This document shows, piece after piece, positions 22,445 to 32,699 of a DNA stretch of 64,000 bases. Position numbers and translations under genes: made by a program. The stretch comes from Nematopogon swammerdamellus (lineage: Eukaryota > Arthropoda > Insecta > Lepidoptera > Adelidae): contig OX336340.1 of assembly GCA_946902875.1 (NCBI GenBank), positions 13,531,566 through 13,595,565 on the forward strand, given 5' to 3'. Below the pieces are notes generated by a model. The model was not told the origin of the DNA and made no database searches. It was given only the letters and a program-made list of their open reading frames with translations. The stretch's first letter is position 1; every line of letters begins with the position of its first letter.

Positions 22445-22560
22445 TATTCTTGTAAATTCTGACAGCGGAATCAGCGCTGTTGTGGCGCTGAGAGCCACTT
22501 ACCAAAGTGGCTCTCAGCGCCACAACAGCGCTGATTCCGCTGTCAGAATTTACAAGAATA
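22445..22560. repeat. Perfect palindrome with 56-bp arms
   Basis: The arm at 22445-22500 starts TATTCTTGTAAATTCTGACA and is the exact reverse complement of the arm at 22505-22560. The loop is four bases (ACCA). The arms contain GCGCCACAACAGCGC and no obvious transposase frame. Confidence 0.92.
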
Positions 22561-22774
22561 GACCTGCTGTTGTCAATACGCGACTTTGTCTCACTCCATC
22601 TTCCTCCAGCGGCCGCTATCGCATTTAAAATAGGCAACGTACACCGAGCAGCGATCGCCGGCCGTCTCGTCTTCCTGCAGCCGCGCCGCGCATCAACGAT
22701 TTGTTGCTCTGTGGCGTGCGTACTTTAGTTGGGGCATGCAGTGGTAGTAAATATGTTATAACTTATAATCATTT

Positions 22775-22781
22775 TAGGACG

Positions 22782-22829
<48 letters not shown>

Positions 22830-22832
22830 TTC
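22775..22832. repeat. (GTGC)n microsatellite
   Basis: An uninterrupted run of about 13 GTGC units follows ATTTTAGGAC. Confidence 0.9.
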
Positions 22833-22891
22833 GTGTGTCATTATTATCATATGACGAACAAAATGACAGAATCTGGCTTCACACCATACGT

Positions 22892-23206
22892 ACCGTGTGG
22901 GGCCGTTACTTTAAAAGAATAGCCTCACTGCATCTCTCCCCGTGTATGTCGTAAAAGGCGACTAAGGGATATGACTCCCTTCTTATATTACTACCAACGT
23001 TACAACCAACCCGCCCGGATTGATACCACCGCACTGAATGAAAGGTCGGTCGAAACGGCTATGTAAATACTTTGTGTTTTCCGTCCAGTTCAGTGTATAC
23101 GGCACAATCGAAGGGAAGCACTGACATGGCACCCGGTGTTATGGGCTGATATCACGGATGTTGTAGGTGATGTAGCCAAACTTGTCAGTTTCATTAAAAA
23201 AAAAAA
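22892..23206 (+). mobile_element. SINE-like element with head type 2 (non-tRNA-like)
   Basis: The head reads ACCGTGTGGGGCCGTTACTT, then GTCGTAAAAGGCGACTAAGG. It is joined to the same body as family 1 (GTCGGTCGAAACGGCTATG ... ATCACGGATGTTGTAGGTGA) and ends in an A-tail at 23195-23206. Confidence 0.75.
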
Positions 23207-23396
23207 TTTTACCCTGTGGGTAATATTTGAATACACGTGAAGAAAAGCATAAAAAAGTTTAAAGATAAAGGCAAATACATTTTTCAAGCTAAATACATCA
23301 ACTTATCATAACGATACCGAGGTAAAGTCCCTCGAACTCAAAATAATGTCAATAATTTTGTACTTTATGTATCCCGTACGGAAGCCTTTTTTTTTT

Positions 23397-23711
23397 TATT
23401 GAATCTGACACGTTTGGCTACATCACCTACAACATCCGTGATGTCAGCCCATAACACCGGGTGAACTTGGTGCCACGTCAGTGCTTCCCTTCGGTTGTGC
23501 CGGCTACACTGAACTGGACGGAAAACACAAACTATTTACATAGCCGTTTCGACCGACCTTTCATTCAGTGCGGTGGTATCAACCCGGGCGGGTTAAACCC
23601 TACCACCTAGTAATATAAGAAGGGAGTCATATCCCTTAGTCGCCTCTTACGACATGCACGGGGAGAGATGCAGTGGGGCTATTCTTTTAAAGTACCGGCC
23701 CCACACGGTAC
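23397..23711 (-). mobile_element. SINE-like element with head type 2, nested in a dispersed repeat
   Basis: A reverse copy of the same composite, from T-run to CCGGCCCCACACGGTAC. It interrupts a GGAACCC-type repeat: the left flank ends CCCGTACGGAAGCC and the right flank resumes AGCCTATTACTAAGCCTACG, matching the uninterrupted copy at 146-178. Confidence 0.75.
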
Positions 23712-23899
23712 ATTACAGCTAGCCTATTACTAAGCCTACGCTGTCTGCCTGTCTGTCTGCCTGTCCTACTGCTGTATCCTTGGAACCATAATAGCTAGCT
23801 AATCATTACTTCCTCCTCCAATCAAACCTCTCGATGACAGTCGGACGGACACCGGAGTGATCTTATAAGATTTCCGATTTTACCGGTACGGAACCCTAA

Positions 23900-25500
23900 A
23901 AACATTAAATGAGTAAAGTCAGGTTAGGTAGAGTTTGTCAATGAGTAGATTTAAAAATGAAAACATCAAAAAGTCAACATTACATTTTTCCTGCAATGGT
24001 GCAGGTTTAACAATTCCTAGCACTAATAACGAATAATTATTTAGCATTGATTCTACTCTAAGCAATAACGAACTGCGAAAATGCCAACAACGGCTCGTGT
24101 TTTGTCGCCCTACCCTCGACCGCGCACACACCGCCTGGCGGTGCATGTCATTGGAGAGGACTCCAAACAATATGAGAAAAGGTTATTTAGTGCGGAGTCG
24201 ATAAATGCTACATAGCATTGCGCAATAGTTCGAAGGCGCCAGGCTACTAGCGACGGGGCTTGTCGTCCATCCACTCCTCGCAACCTGTTTATGTAGGCAC
24301 ATGTAAGTGGGTACCTTAGCCATGCATCTCAAACTTTAAAGTCTGAATTGGATTTCTGGGGTCAACAGTCAAAATCAAGTGAAACGAAGCCACATGTCGC
24401 GCTATCCATAAAAAAAATGTTATTGAAAATAAAATATATTGATTTTACACTTAGTACAAAGTTACAGAAAAGACTGACTTTCATCTACAAGTCATACTGC
24501 AGATGAATGATGGGTGATGAGAATATATCACGGTAAGGAAGTGATAAAATAAAATAAAAAAATATTATTTAATAATAACAATTCAATACTAACAACAGTT
24601 CATTAACATTCAGATAGTGTTCTTCTCATGTAGGTCATATATTCTATATACGATTAAAGGGCAAATACATAATTATGGAAGAAAACATATTATTCAATTA
24701 ATTAACGTATTATTTAAAATTGTATTGGTACATATCGTATCTTACTGTTTTTCATTATTTTTCGCTCGCATAATTTTTCTTGAAGACAATATGTATGACG
24801 GTTTTATAGTTTGAAAAGGTATGTTTTTAAATACCGTTAATTCTGATCGCGTTTTATCCGTGAAAACTTCAATCTTTTTTTTAGTACCTATCTAATATAT
24901 ATATTTTGTATTCATCCAAACGTATGTACAATAATATATTTTTTTCATCAAGATTTCACAAATAAAAATAATTGCAGACGTCCAGTTCCAATGCCGGTAT
25001 TGTGTCGTGCAGGTGGACAGTGAGGCTTAGGAAGAAGGTGCGCGAGGTGCAACTTGCGAGTTGGCTTGAGAATTCCTTAATCTATGATTTGAGTGTGTTT
25101 GCCAACATGCGTAACCTCTTGCGGGGTTGCGGGGCTAGCGGGTTCGCAGTGTGTGTACATAAATGTTAATTGTATGGTGACTATGGGCTGCGCCGCCCGC
25201 CCCGGTGCCGTGCTCATCTTCAATTTGGTCCAACCAGGACTTATTTTATTTGTTTTTCTCCTTTTAGCACTTATATTGAATTTGTAGTTGTTGTTTTATT
25301 TTTACTTAAGTTCTGTTTTTGTATTTCAGTTTTATGTATTAGGTTATATACTTATTATGATGCTTCCTGTTCTCGCCTGTCATTGGGGTGCACATACTAC
25401 CTATGTACAATATGTATCATGAATATTTTATGTTTTATTGTCGTGTTTATTCTGTTGGTGTTCGATTAATACATTAAATAAGTCATAATTAATTATGAAA
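23900..25500. other. AT-rich region without a recognised gene
   Basis: Positions 24358-24418 carry a LINE 3'-end type sequence (ACATGTCGCGCTATCCATAAAA). Positions 24972-25290 are more GC-rich and open in two frames, but the peptides resemble nothing I know and no promoter is evident. Confidence 0.45.
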
Positions 25501-25510
25501 GAATATGAAA

Positions 25511-26612
25511 AAACCGGCCAAGTGCGCGTCGGGCCACGCGCAGTGTAGGTTTCCGTAGTTGCGGAACCCTGTCAAAATAAATTATTCCATTATTTGTATA
25601 ATTTTGCAAGGGAAATAAATGAATGTTAATTTGAAAAAGTTCTTCAACAGTGAAATGATGGCTGTCGTCCGTACATTTTATAAGTTGGTCGACTATTACT
25701 CGTCAACCTGTACATCCTACTTAGCTGTGATAGTTTTCCTTTTAATTTCGATATATATGCTACTGCTGTGAATTTTTTCACGTATCTAATAACAACCGTT
25801 TAGCTGGCAGGGGGGGGGGGGGACACTTGACTCTAACAAAAATTAGCACTTAAAAGCTTAATAATTCGCAAAAGGATCCCTAAATCGAAAAATGTTTTTC
25901 ACAAACCCGCAATATTTTCCAAAGACCTATCCAACAACACCCCACACGACGGAGTAGATGTGAAAAAAAAAATCACCTCCACTTTACGAGTAGGGAAGGT
26001 ACCCTAAAAAAATTATTTCAAAATTTTAATTTTACCACTTTGTCGGCGTTATTAATATGTATACCCATACCAACTTACAACTTTCTAGTACTAAGGGTCT
26101 CTGAGCTAAGCCGCGGACAGACAGACGGACGGACAGACGGACAGACGGACGGACATGGCGAAACTATAAGGGTTCCTTGTTGACTACGGAACCCTAAAAA
26201 CCGGCCAAGTGCGAGTCGAACTCGCGCACCGAGGGTTCCGTATCGCCATGTCATGGTTAGCGCCACTCACGCCATCTATGGCGTGTTATGAAATACTTCA
26301 TATTAGTTAAAATTCATGATTAGTTAAAATGCTTCATACTATATTCGACAGATGGCGCGCGCGCATACACTTTTTAGTTTCTTCTATGGGAACCCCCATG
26401 AATTTTTTACTTTTTATTATTTATTGATAGATCGGCCATAATAACACATACTCTGTGAAAATTTCAACGGGCTATCTATTATGGTTCAAGAGATACAGCC
26501 CTCGGACAGACGAACGGACGGACGGACGGACGGACAGACAGACAGACAGAGAGACAGACGGCGTAGGCTTAGTACTAGGGTCCCGTACCGGATACCGAAC
26601 CCTAATAAAAAA
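25511..26612. repeat. CCGGCCAAGTGCG / GGAACCCTAAAAA dispersed repeats, two in tandem
   Basis: One copy begins ACCGGCCAAGTGCGCGTC at 25515 and ends with a GACAGACGGACGG tract and ACGGAACCCTAAAAA near 26198. A second starts immediately with ACCGGCCAAGTGCGAGTC and ends near 26606 with a second GACGGACGG tract. An 11-12 base G-run lies near 25811. These are abundant in Lepidoptera; the element class is not assigned. Confidence 0.7.
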
Positions 26613-27111
26613 CAATACATCTTATTTTTTCTCATTATAACAATACATTTATATTTTACAAGCTGTGCCCGCGGCTCCGCCCGCTCTCATATTTCACTTC
26701 ACTGCTAACCTCATAAGCTATTTAGCGTGATAGTAAGTAGCCTATAGTTGATGGGAAGAATCAAGCTATCCGTAGAATTTTGTTTTATTAAAATCGGTTC
26801 AGTGGTTCTCGAGTTATAAGCGGACAGACAGACACTCAGACACTCAGACAGAAAGCAGACGTTGGATTTTATTATAGGTAAGGATGTGTTATTCTAAGAA
26901 GGTCGGTTTATGATCTCTTAGGACCATCACCCGTCTTCCTGTCGACCAACTTCTTATCGTCTAGACTTCTTATGATTATTATCCGTTCGTGTTGGCTTTC
27001 TAGTTTATTGTCTGGAAAGATAACACCACTTATTTACTATATACTACCACCCTCAAAATACTTCAGGTTCGGCTGGGTAAATGTATTAATTGGTGTATGT
27101 ACGTGTATGTG

Positions 27112-27178
27112 ATAGCCATGGACGTCGTTTGACACCTTATTGGTGACTCGGGGCCATATGTCGCGCTCTAAAAAAACG
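27112..27178 (+). mobile_element. LINE 3'-end remnant
   Basis: CCATGGACGTCGTTTGACACC followed by CATATGTCGCGCTCTAAAAAA matches the 3' ends at 32633-32697, 37738-37857, 38396-38478 and 48590-48656. Confidence 0.6.
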
Positions 27179-27198
27179 TATTGTTCATACAATTATTG

Positions 27199-27399
27199 GC
27201 GATGTTTTCTCAGAGTGACCGATATTATGCTATTTTATCCCGCAAACCTATCACAGGAGAAGCTTACTCGTTTAAGTGTTTTCGCCCTTATTACAAAGGC
27301 AATAACGATTTAAATCGAGCCTTGCGAGAAGCTGCTGCAGACGAAATTATTAATTATACTCCGCAGCCCACACTAATAGTACTTAACTTACCGTTATAA
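27199..27399 (+). other. Unrecognised open frame, 66 codons
   Basis: The frame reads DRYYAILSRKPITGEAYSFK, then FRPYYKGNNDLNRALREAAA, and ends VLNLPL before TAA. Its composition looks protein-like, but I recognise no family, and there is no clear start, promoter or splice partner. It could be a fragment of a lost transposon gene. Confidence 0.25.
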
Positions 27400-27730
27400 G
27401 CATTGTGTCCCAGCTACCGGCTACCAGCTACGCACAGATATAAATTGCACTGACTTCAGATTCACTGAACACTGTAGGCGGCGAAGTGCGGCGCGAGATT
27501 GCACTTTGCCTTCTAATCACTAGCGCTTTTTATACTAAGGCTGATTTGTCTAGGCATTGCACATGCACGGCGCCTCGGAGGTGCAGTGCAGGGCCGCATT
27601 TGCGGGATGCACCCACCATCGCCTCAGCCGCCGCCTACCGCACTCTCCCAACAACATCAGAAGGCTCAATGTAAACAATAGTTAAACTAACAGCACATAC
27701 AACGCCAACTGTACAAATGCGTTTTAAAGC

Positions 27731-28220
27731 TATACAGGATGTTTCGGGATAGGGTTTCGAAACTTCAGGGTTCGAAAAGGATCCATATCTAAAGACGAAC
27801 AGCTCTGAAACTTTTTCCCACTTTCGGCCATTTTATAGTACTTTTTGGTGAAAATCGTTTCATCGAGCTATGGTGGACGGTTAACGTCCGCCTTAGTTTA
27901 TTAAATAAAAATAAAATAAATAACTTACATGCTTAAACTAGTAGAATTTAAATGCATGTAGGTAAGCTCCGAACACTTAAATTTGAATTACATCAAAAGA
28001 AAAAGGGGACTATACTAGGTCATTGCACTCCCTAGACCTAGACAGCACTGTTGCCAAATCTGCCCATACTCACTGTTCATCGAGTTTTTATTACAAATTT
28101 CAATTTTTGTATGAAAAAAAAATACGGAATTTCGATTGAGTGATAAGGATTTTTTTCTTATAATAATGAGTACTTTCTATTCCTGAAGTTTTTTAAGCCC
28201 ATCCTGAAACACCCTGTATA
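27731..28220. mobile_element. TACAGG-type TIR element (MITE-like), intact
   Basis: The left end TACAGGATGTTTCGGGATAG and right end CCCATCCTGAAACACCCTGTA are imperfect inverted repeats of about 38 bp, flanked by TA on both sides. The interior is non-coding and matches the larger element at 19553-21031, including the GTACTTTTTGGTGAAAATC segment. Confidence 0.75.
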
Positions 28221-29019
28221 ACAATCGCAATTTGGCACAGCGCCGCCGCCGCGCCGCATCGTCGCCACGAGCCGATCCCAGCCGCCCCGCCTATGTACAT
28301 ACATTCAGCAAATAGGTTGTCATAATATTCTTGAACTTTAGTTTAAAATAAAAAGAACTTTGTATATAGTATAATAGAATATAAAAGAATAATAATTATT
28401 TCCTCATTCACATCAGTAAGTTACAGTACATAATATACAACATATGGGCTAGGAGGAAAAGGGAGCCAGCTCAGCTTAGTGCTGCGGCTCGCTCGCGATG
28501 AGAGTGCTGCAGCGCTGATCTTCCGCTGCTCCCCACACACGTAAGTTACAAAACATAGCAAAATAACGTCAACTATCACCACTTAACTCAAAATCCCTTA
28601 ATCCAAAAGAATAGAGGGCGGTTGCTCAAGAAAATCGTCATATGTAGATTAAATCTAAATAGATTCTTCCGTGATGTCTTTGTCGATTACTTACTTAAAA
28701 ATTAAGTATGAACATTTTTCAGAATCACAGAATCAGAAATGAGAACCCGTATCGGCACACGGTTGCTTACTCCGCGCTCCCGTAAAACGCGTGACTTCTT
28801 CCAGATATTCTTGTGAGCAAAGGTATCGCAATTTTGCTCATAAATATTACCTTTTGACATAGAATCCATATATTACATGTCTTACCCGTGCCATTTGCAA
28901 AAAATCGACCGTCATTTTTAATGTATGTCCTTTCGGCATACCACTATCTCACGAACCGCTCAACCAATCCCAGCAAACCAGGTGATAGAGTCACTCGGCC
29001 GCCGCCGCTTTCCACATAT

Positions 29020-29180
29020 GGCAACTCAATGAATAATATGAACAATAATTGATGACGCCATAGCATTTACAAAAAAGGCTTCAAAAATCAATAAATGCAT
29101 GGCAACTTCAATGAATAATATGAACAATAATTGATGACGCCATAGCATTTACAAAAAAGGCTTCAAAAATCAATAAATGC
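29020..29180. repeat. 81-bp tandem duplication
   Basis: Two nearly identical units start at 29020 (GGCAACTCAATG) and 29101 (GGCAACTTCAATG), each ending in AATCAATAAATGC. The first unit differs mainly by one missing T. Confidence 0.9.
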
Positions 29181-29277
29181 CTATAACTCCTAAACTACTG
29201 GTCGGATCGACTTAAAATTTGTTTCTTTCCGTAAAAAAAAAATTATCTTTCTGAAATAATATTTTTTTTTTTAAATC

Positions 29278-29589
29278 GGTTCAACCATAGCCGACTATCA
29301 TTGTCTCCCTCTACGGAGACCAAGCCATGCTGCATCGTCATAGCCCCACTGCGACGTTGCTATCGCTTACTCGCTCACGCTTGCCTACCGATCACAGGAG
29401 CGAGAGAGAAAACGAAGATTTCGTCGGTTGCCCGATGAAGGGTGAGCGATTTCATTTTTCTCTCTCGCTCCTGTCATCGGTAGGCAAGCGAGAGCGAGTA
29501 AGCGATAACAACGTCGCAGTGGGGCTATGACGATGCAGCATGGCTTGTCTCCGTAGAGGGAGACAATGACAGTCGGCTCTGGTTCAACC
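29278..29589. mobile_element. Foldback MITE with 9-bp target-site duplication
   Basis: GGTTCAACC occurs at 29278-29286 and again at 29581-29589, flanking the element at 29287-29580. The termini ATAGCCGACTATCATTGTC and its complement continue into arms of about 110-120 bp (including GTCTCCCTCTACGGAGAC). Joining the flanks recreates AAATCGGTTCAACCGTTTCG, a natural-looking empty site. There is no transposase. Confidence 0.85.
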
Positions 29590-30099
29590 GTTTCGAAAAA
29601 AAGGAAAAAGACTTTGAGAGGTCATATCTCGGAAACTACTGATCCCAGCCTACTCATTCCCGTATGGAAAATGATAAGTCTCGACGAGATAAAACTTTTT
29701 TTTAGGGCATATCTCTGAAACTACTGATCCCAGACTACTCATCCGCTGGAGAAAATGATAGGTCTCGATGAGAGTTTCTTTTTGTAAATTTTTTTTTATA
29801 GTTTTTTGTTTTTTTTTTGTAATTAAACTAGAAAACTAACATATCTTAACGTAGCTTAGAAAATGGCAACCATTTGAATATTGACGAAACCCCGTCAGCG
29901 CCACCTCAGGCCATTTGCACTCTATGTACTTGCGCGATTATTATATGTCTGCCCATGATTCCATGTCTATGTCTACCGGTAGTCCCACGACTACCAGGGC
30001 ATTTTTGTCTATATAATCGTATAATATACTTCAAAATACTTTTTATGCCATCAGGATAAATTTAACTACTTTATAAATTTGTAGATTTTTGAGCTATGG

Positions 30100-30450
30100 A
30101 ATATTCGCCTCGGACGGAACAAAATGTACTACTTTTTACGCAATTTTTTTAAATACCTAGTAATAGTAGTAGTAATCTTTGAAAGCCTTTCATTGATTTA
30201 CATGTAAAAAAATATTTTAAACTAAGTTTATGTTGCCCCTATTATAATTAAAGTTGAGGGCCCCTGTTATTGTTTACACATTAAAATGTTGTTACCTCCC
30301 TTCCGGAAATCTATAAACATTATTGGTTTCAAAAGATAACTGGAACCGTTTAGGAGCTATATAGGCCGTGAGAAAGACGGACAGACGGACGGACTAGCAC
30401 CGTTTTTAATATTTTTCCCTGCCAACTTCGCTGGCTACGGAACCCTAAAA
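30100..30450. repeat. Dispersed repeat ending GGAACCCTAAAAA
   Basis: It includes TTGCCCCTATTATAATTAAA and GTTGTTACCTCCCTTCCGG, then a GACGGACAGACGGACGG tract and ACGGAACCCTAAAAATCA. A degenerate relative is at 58995-59380. Confidence 0.65.
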
Positions 30451-32390
30451 ATCATCAGGGAAACAAGATAAAGCCGGTATATTGACTTTCAATAGCAAAT
30501 GCATTGCACCCAAATCCGGTCCCTGGATGATAATCGGAAATGTGATACACGAGAATCAATGGTTGTTATTAATATAACGACAAAGGTATGCGACAGGACA
30601 GGATTCACACACATAGTTACTTAGTTACTTACCTACCTGCGACTGCTCAACTTGACGCGAAGTAAATACAATTATCTTTCAACTTAGGTCATTTGCTCTT
30701 TCAATAGAGGTAATTTTACAAAATACATCCTCTGCATCATAATTTAAAGTAAAATTTATTTAGTATTTAAACAAAACGTGTAAAATTTATAATAAATACC
30801 TCATGTAAATTCAGATTTAAATTTGAATATGTTGACGTCATTTGGGGATCGGAATATGAACAGACGAGAGATGTTTTATTTCGCGCTTGAGATGAAACAA
30901 GATATTTTTTTTAATTGCGAAAACACTTTATTTGATCTAGAAAAATGAGAAAAAGTCATACAACATTTACCTACTGTAAGTAATACGCAATGCAAATGAA
31001 AAGGGTGAATTGAATCTATCATGGAAAAATAGAATTAGGACTTTTCACAAATCAATGCATTTAAGTAACCTATCTCGGGAGGCGGGGAGGCGGCGCGGAG
31101 GCGGCGGCGCGGCGCGACGCAGCAGGTCGCACGGTCGCTCCGGATAACATCTCTGGTGCAAATCTAGTATCTGTGTGTAGACACTATATTATTGTAGACG
31201 TGTGTCTTTGTCTCAGAATTAAAGTTCACATAAACATTCTACATGCACTATGGAAATAATACAATTAGTTTAGAGTAGCCGGTAGGTACTAACAATCGGT
31301 GCTAACAACATACATAGGTAATGAGGTCAATGCTCAAATTGTATGTATTAGTTAATTAGCCGTTTAGACTGACAACGATGATGTAAAATAAGTTTTTTTA
31401 GCAGTAAGTATGTATCGATATGAAAGGTTAAATAAAGGAAAGTGTATAATTTCAGCTAGCTGACCACACCGCCCAGTAACATTATGACGAGTCGAATTGA
31501 GATCCGCTGTGTTTTTGAAGTCGGTAAAAAAATATGTTACATAAGTTTTAATTTTTTTTTATAAGTATACCTCAAATCTTGTTCGGCTTTTCCATTCAAC
31601 GTTCATTACACTGGGGAATATTGTGTTAATCTCATAAGTCACAGCGAGGTGAGAACCAATTCCTCATTTTACCGGAGATAAAATAATTTAGGGACCGAAT
31701 GACATTTATTCGGCGAGCGTCGTGAGATCACTCGACCTGAGTCGTTGACATTAACATTACCTACCTGCCGGCTGCACCGCAATGCAGAATTATGATTGAA
31801 TCTGCTCACAGTTAGCTTAGTAATACGGCACGTGGTTTAGTTCAATAGGATTTCCTCGCTCCTTTCATACGTACATATCTTCTTAAAATAACGGCAATGC
31901 ATCGGTACTCGAGCATAGGGCGCGGCGTCGATGACCTCTGAACCTTGTCACCTGTGCTACAAAGTTACGTACATACTGAACATGAAATGCTCTGTCCCGC
32001 GCCCGACTGTTGGTTTTATAGCATTTGCACAATATCAATAGCTCCTACCATTGAATGGCTCCTACTCAGTTCTCAGATGCAGACGTTCTGGAGCGCAGGA
32101 AAAATATTACCTCCAAGGTATTCTAAAGCTCACAAGATTCCGGTTCAGTTCGAACGAAGATAACAATCAAGAAGAGCAAAGGTGCAATGTAGTGGAACGC
32201 TCGACCCGCTATGAATATTATAGGCATGCGATTGTAACAAGCACCGACAAGGGACAAATGATTGTTAGGATGTCACACCAATACACCATAACTACTCAGT
32301 TCTCCTGGCGCAGGCGACAGTGGAGCGATCCGACTAGCAACGTGATAAACCATGTGAAATAGAATTACAAATGAAAAATTTTAACATATG
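30450..32390. other. Region without a recognised gene
   Basis: AT-rich with one GC-rich block near 31078-31140 (GGCGGCGCGGAGGCGGCGGC). Open frames at 31945-32362 lack any familiar motif and overlap in two frames, so they were not called. Confidence 0.45.
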
Positions 32391-32394
32391 AAAT

Positions 32395-32697
32395 GAAAAT
32401 GTGGAACGTACTCTGCCCATTTATTTCATCCCATGTACAGCCTGAAGTTTTTCAAAAGGGGCGTGAAAAGGTTCCTGTCAGGCCAGCACGGCGTTCGCAA
32501 TCCCAGTGCATCACAGAATGACCTTTTTTTTTATGGAATCTGACACGGTTGGCTACATCACCTACAACCTCCGTGATGTCAGCCCATAACACCGGGTGAA
32601 CTTGGTGCCACGTCAGTGCTTCCCTTAGGTCCATGGGCATCGTTAGACACCTACTTGTAGGTGAAACGATGCCACATGTCGCGCTATCCATAAAAAA
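32395..32697 (+). mobile_element. LINE 3' end split by a SINE
   Basis: Frameshifted remains of a jockey/CR1-like C-terminus (MWNVL; SLKFFKRGVKRFLSGQHGVR) occupy 32395-32520. The characteristic 3' end GGGCATCGTTAGACACC ... ATGTCGCGCTATCCATAAAA resumes at 32633-32697. Between them, a reverse family 1 SINE (32522-32632) has inserted. Confidence 0.7.
32522..32632 (-). mobile_element. SINE fragment (family 1) inside a LINE remnant
   Basis: T-run, GGAATCTGACACGGTTGGC and the shared body, ending at GTCAGTGCTTCCCTTAGGTC. It is short and lacks the head. Confidence 0.75.
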
Positions 32698-32699
32698 AT

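Noticed and set aside
23090..23287. Open frames running through SINE bodies here and at several other copies
   Set aside because: The peptide (including [13 protein letters not shown] and [10 protein letters not shown] in better copies) recurs only because the SINE body recurs; it has no start or length consistent with a protein gene.
24972..25290. Overlapping open frames in a GC-richer patch, with an AG acceptor-like start
   Set aside because: No familiar protein motif, and two frames are open over the same bases; insufficient for a gene call.
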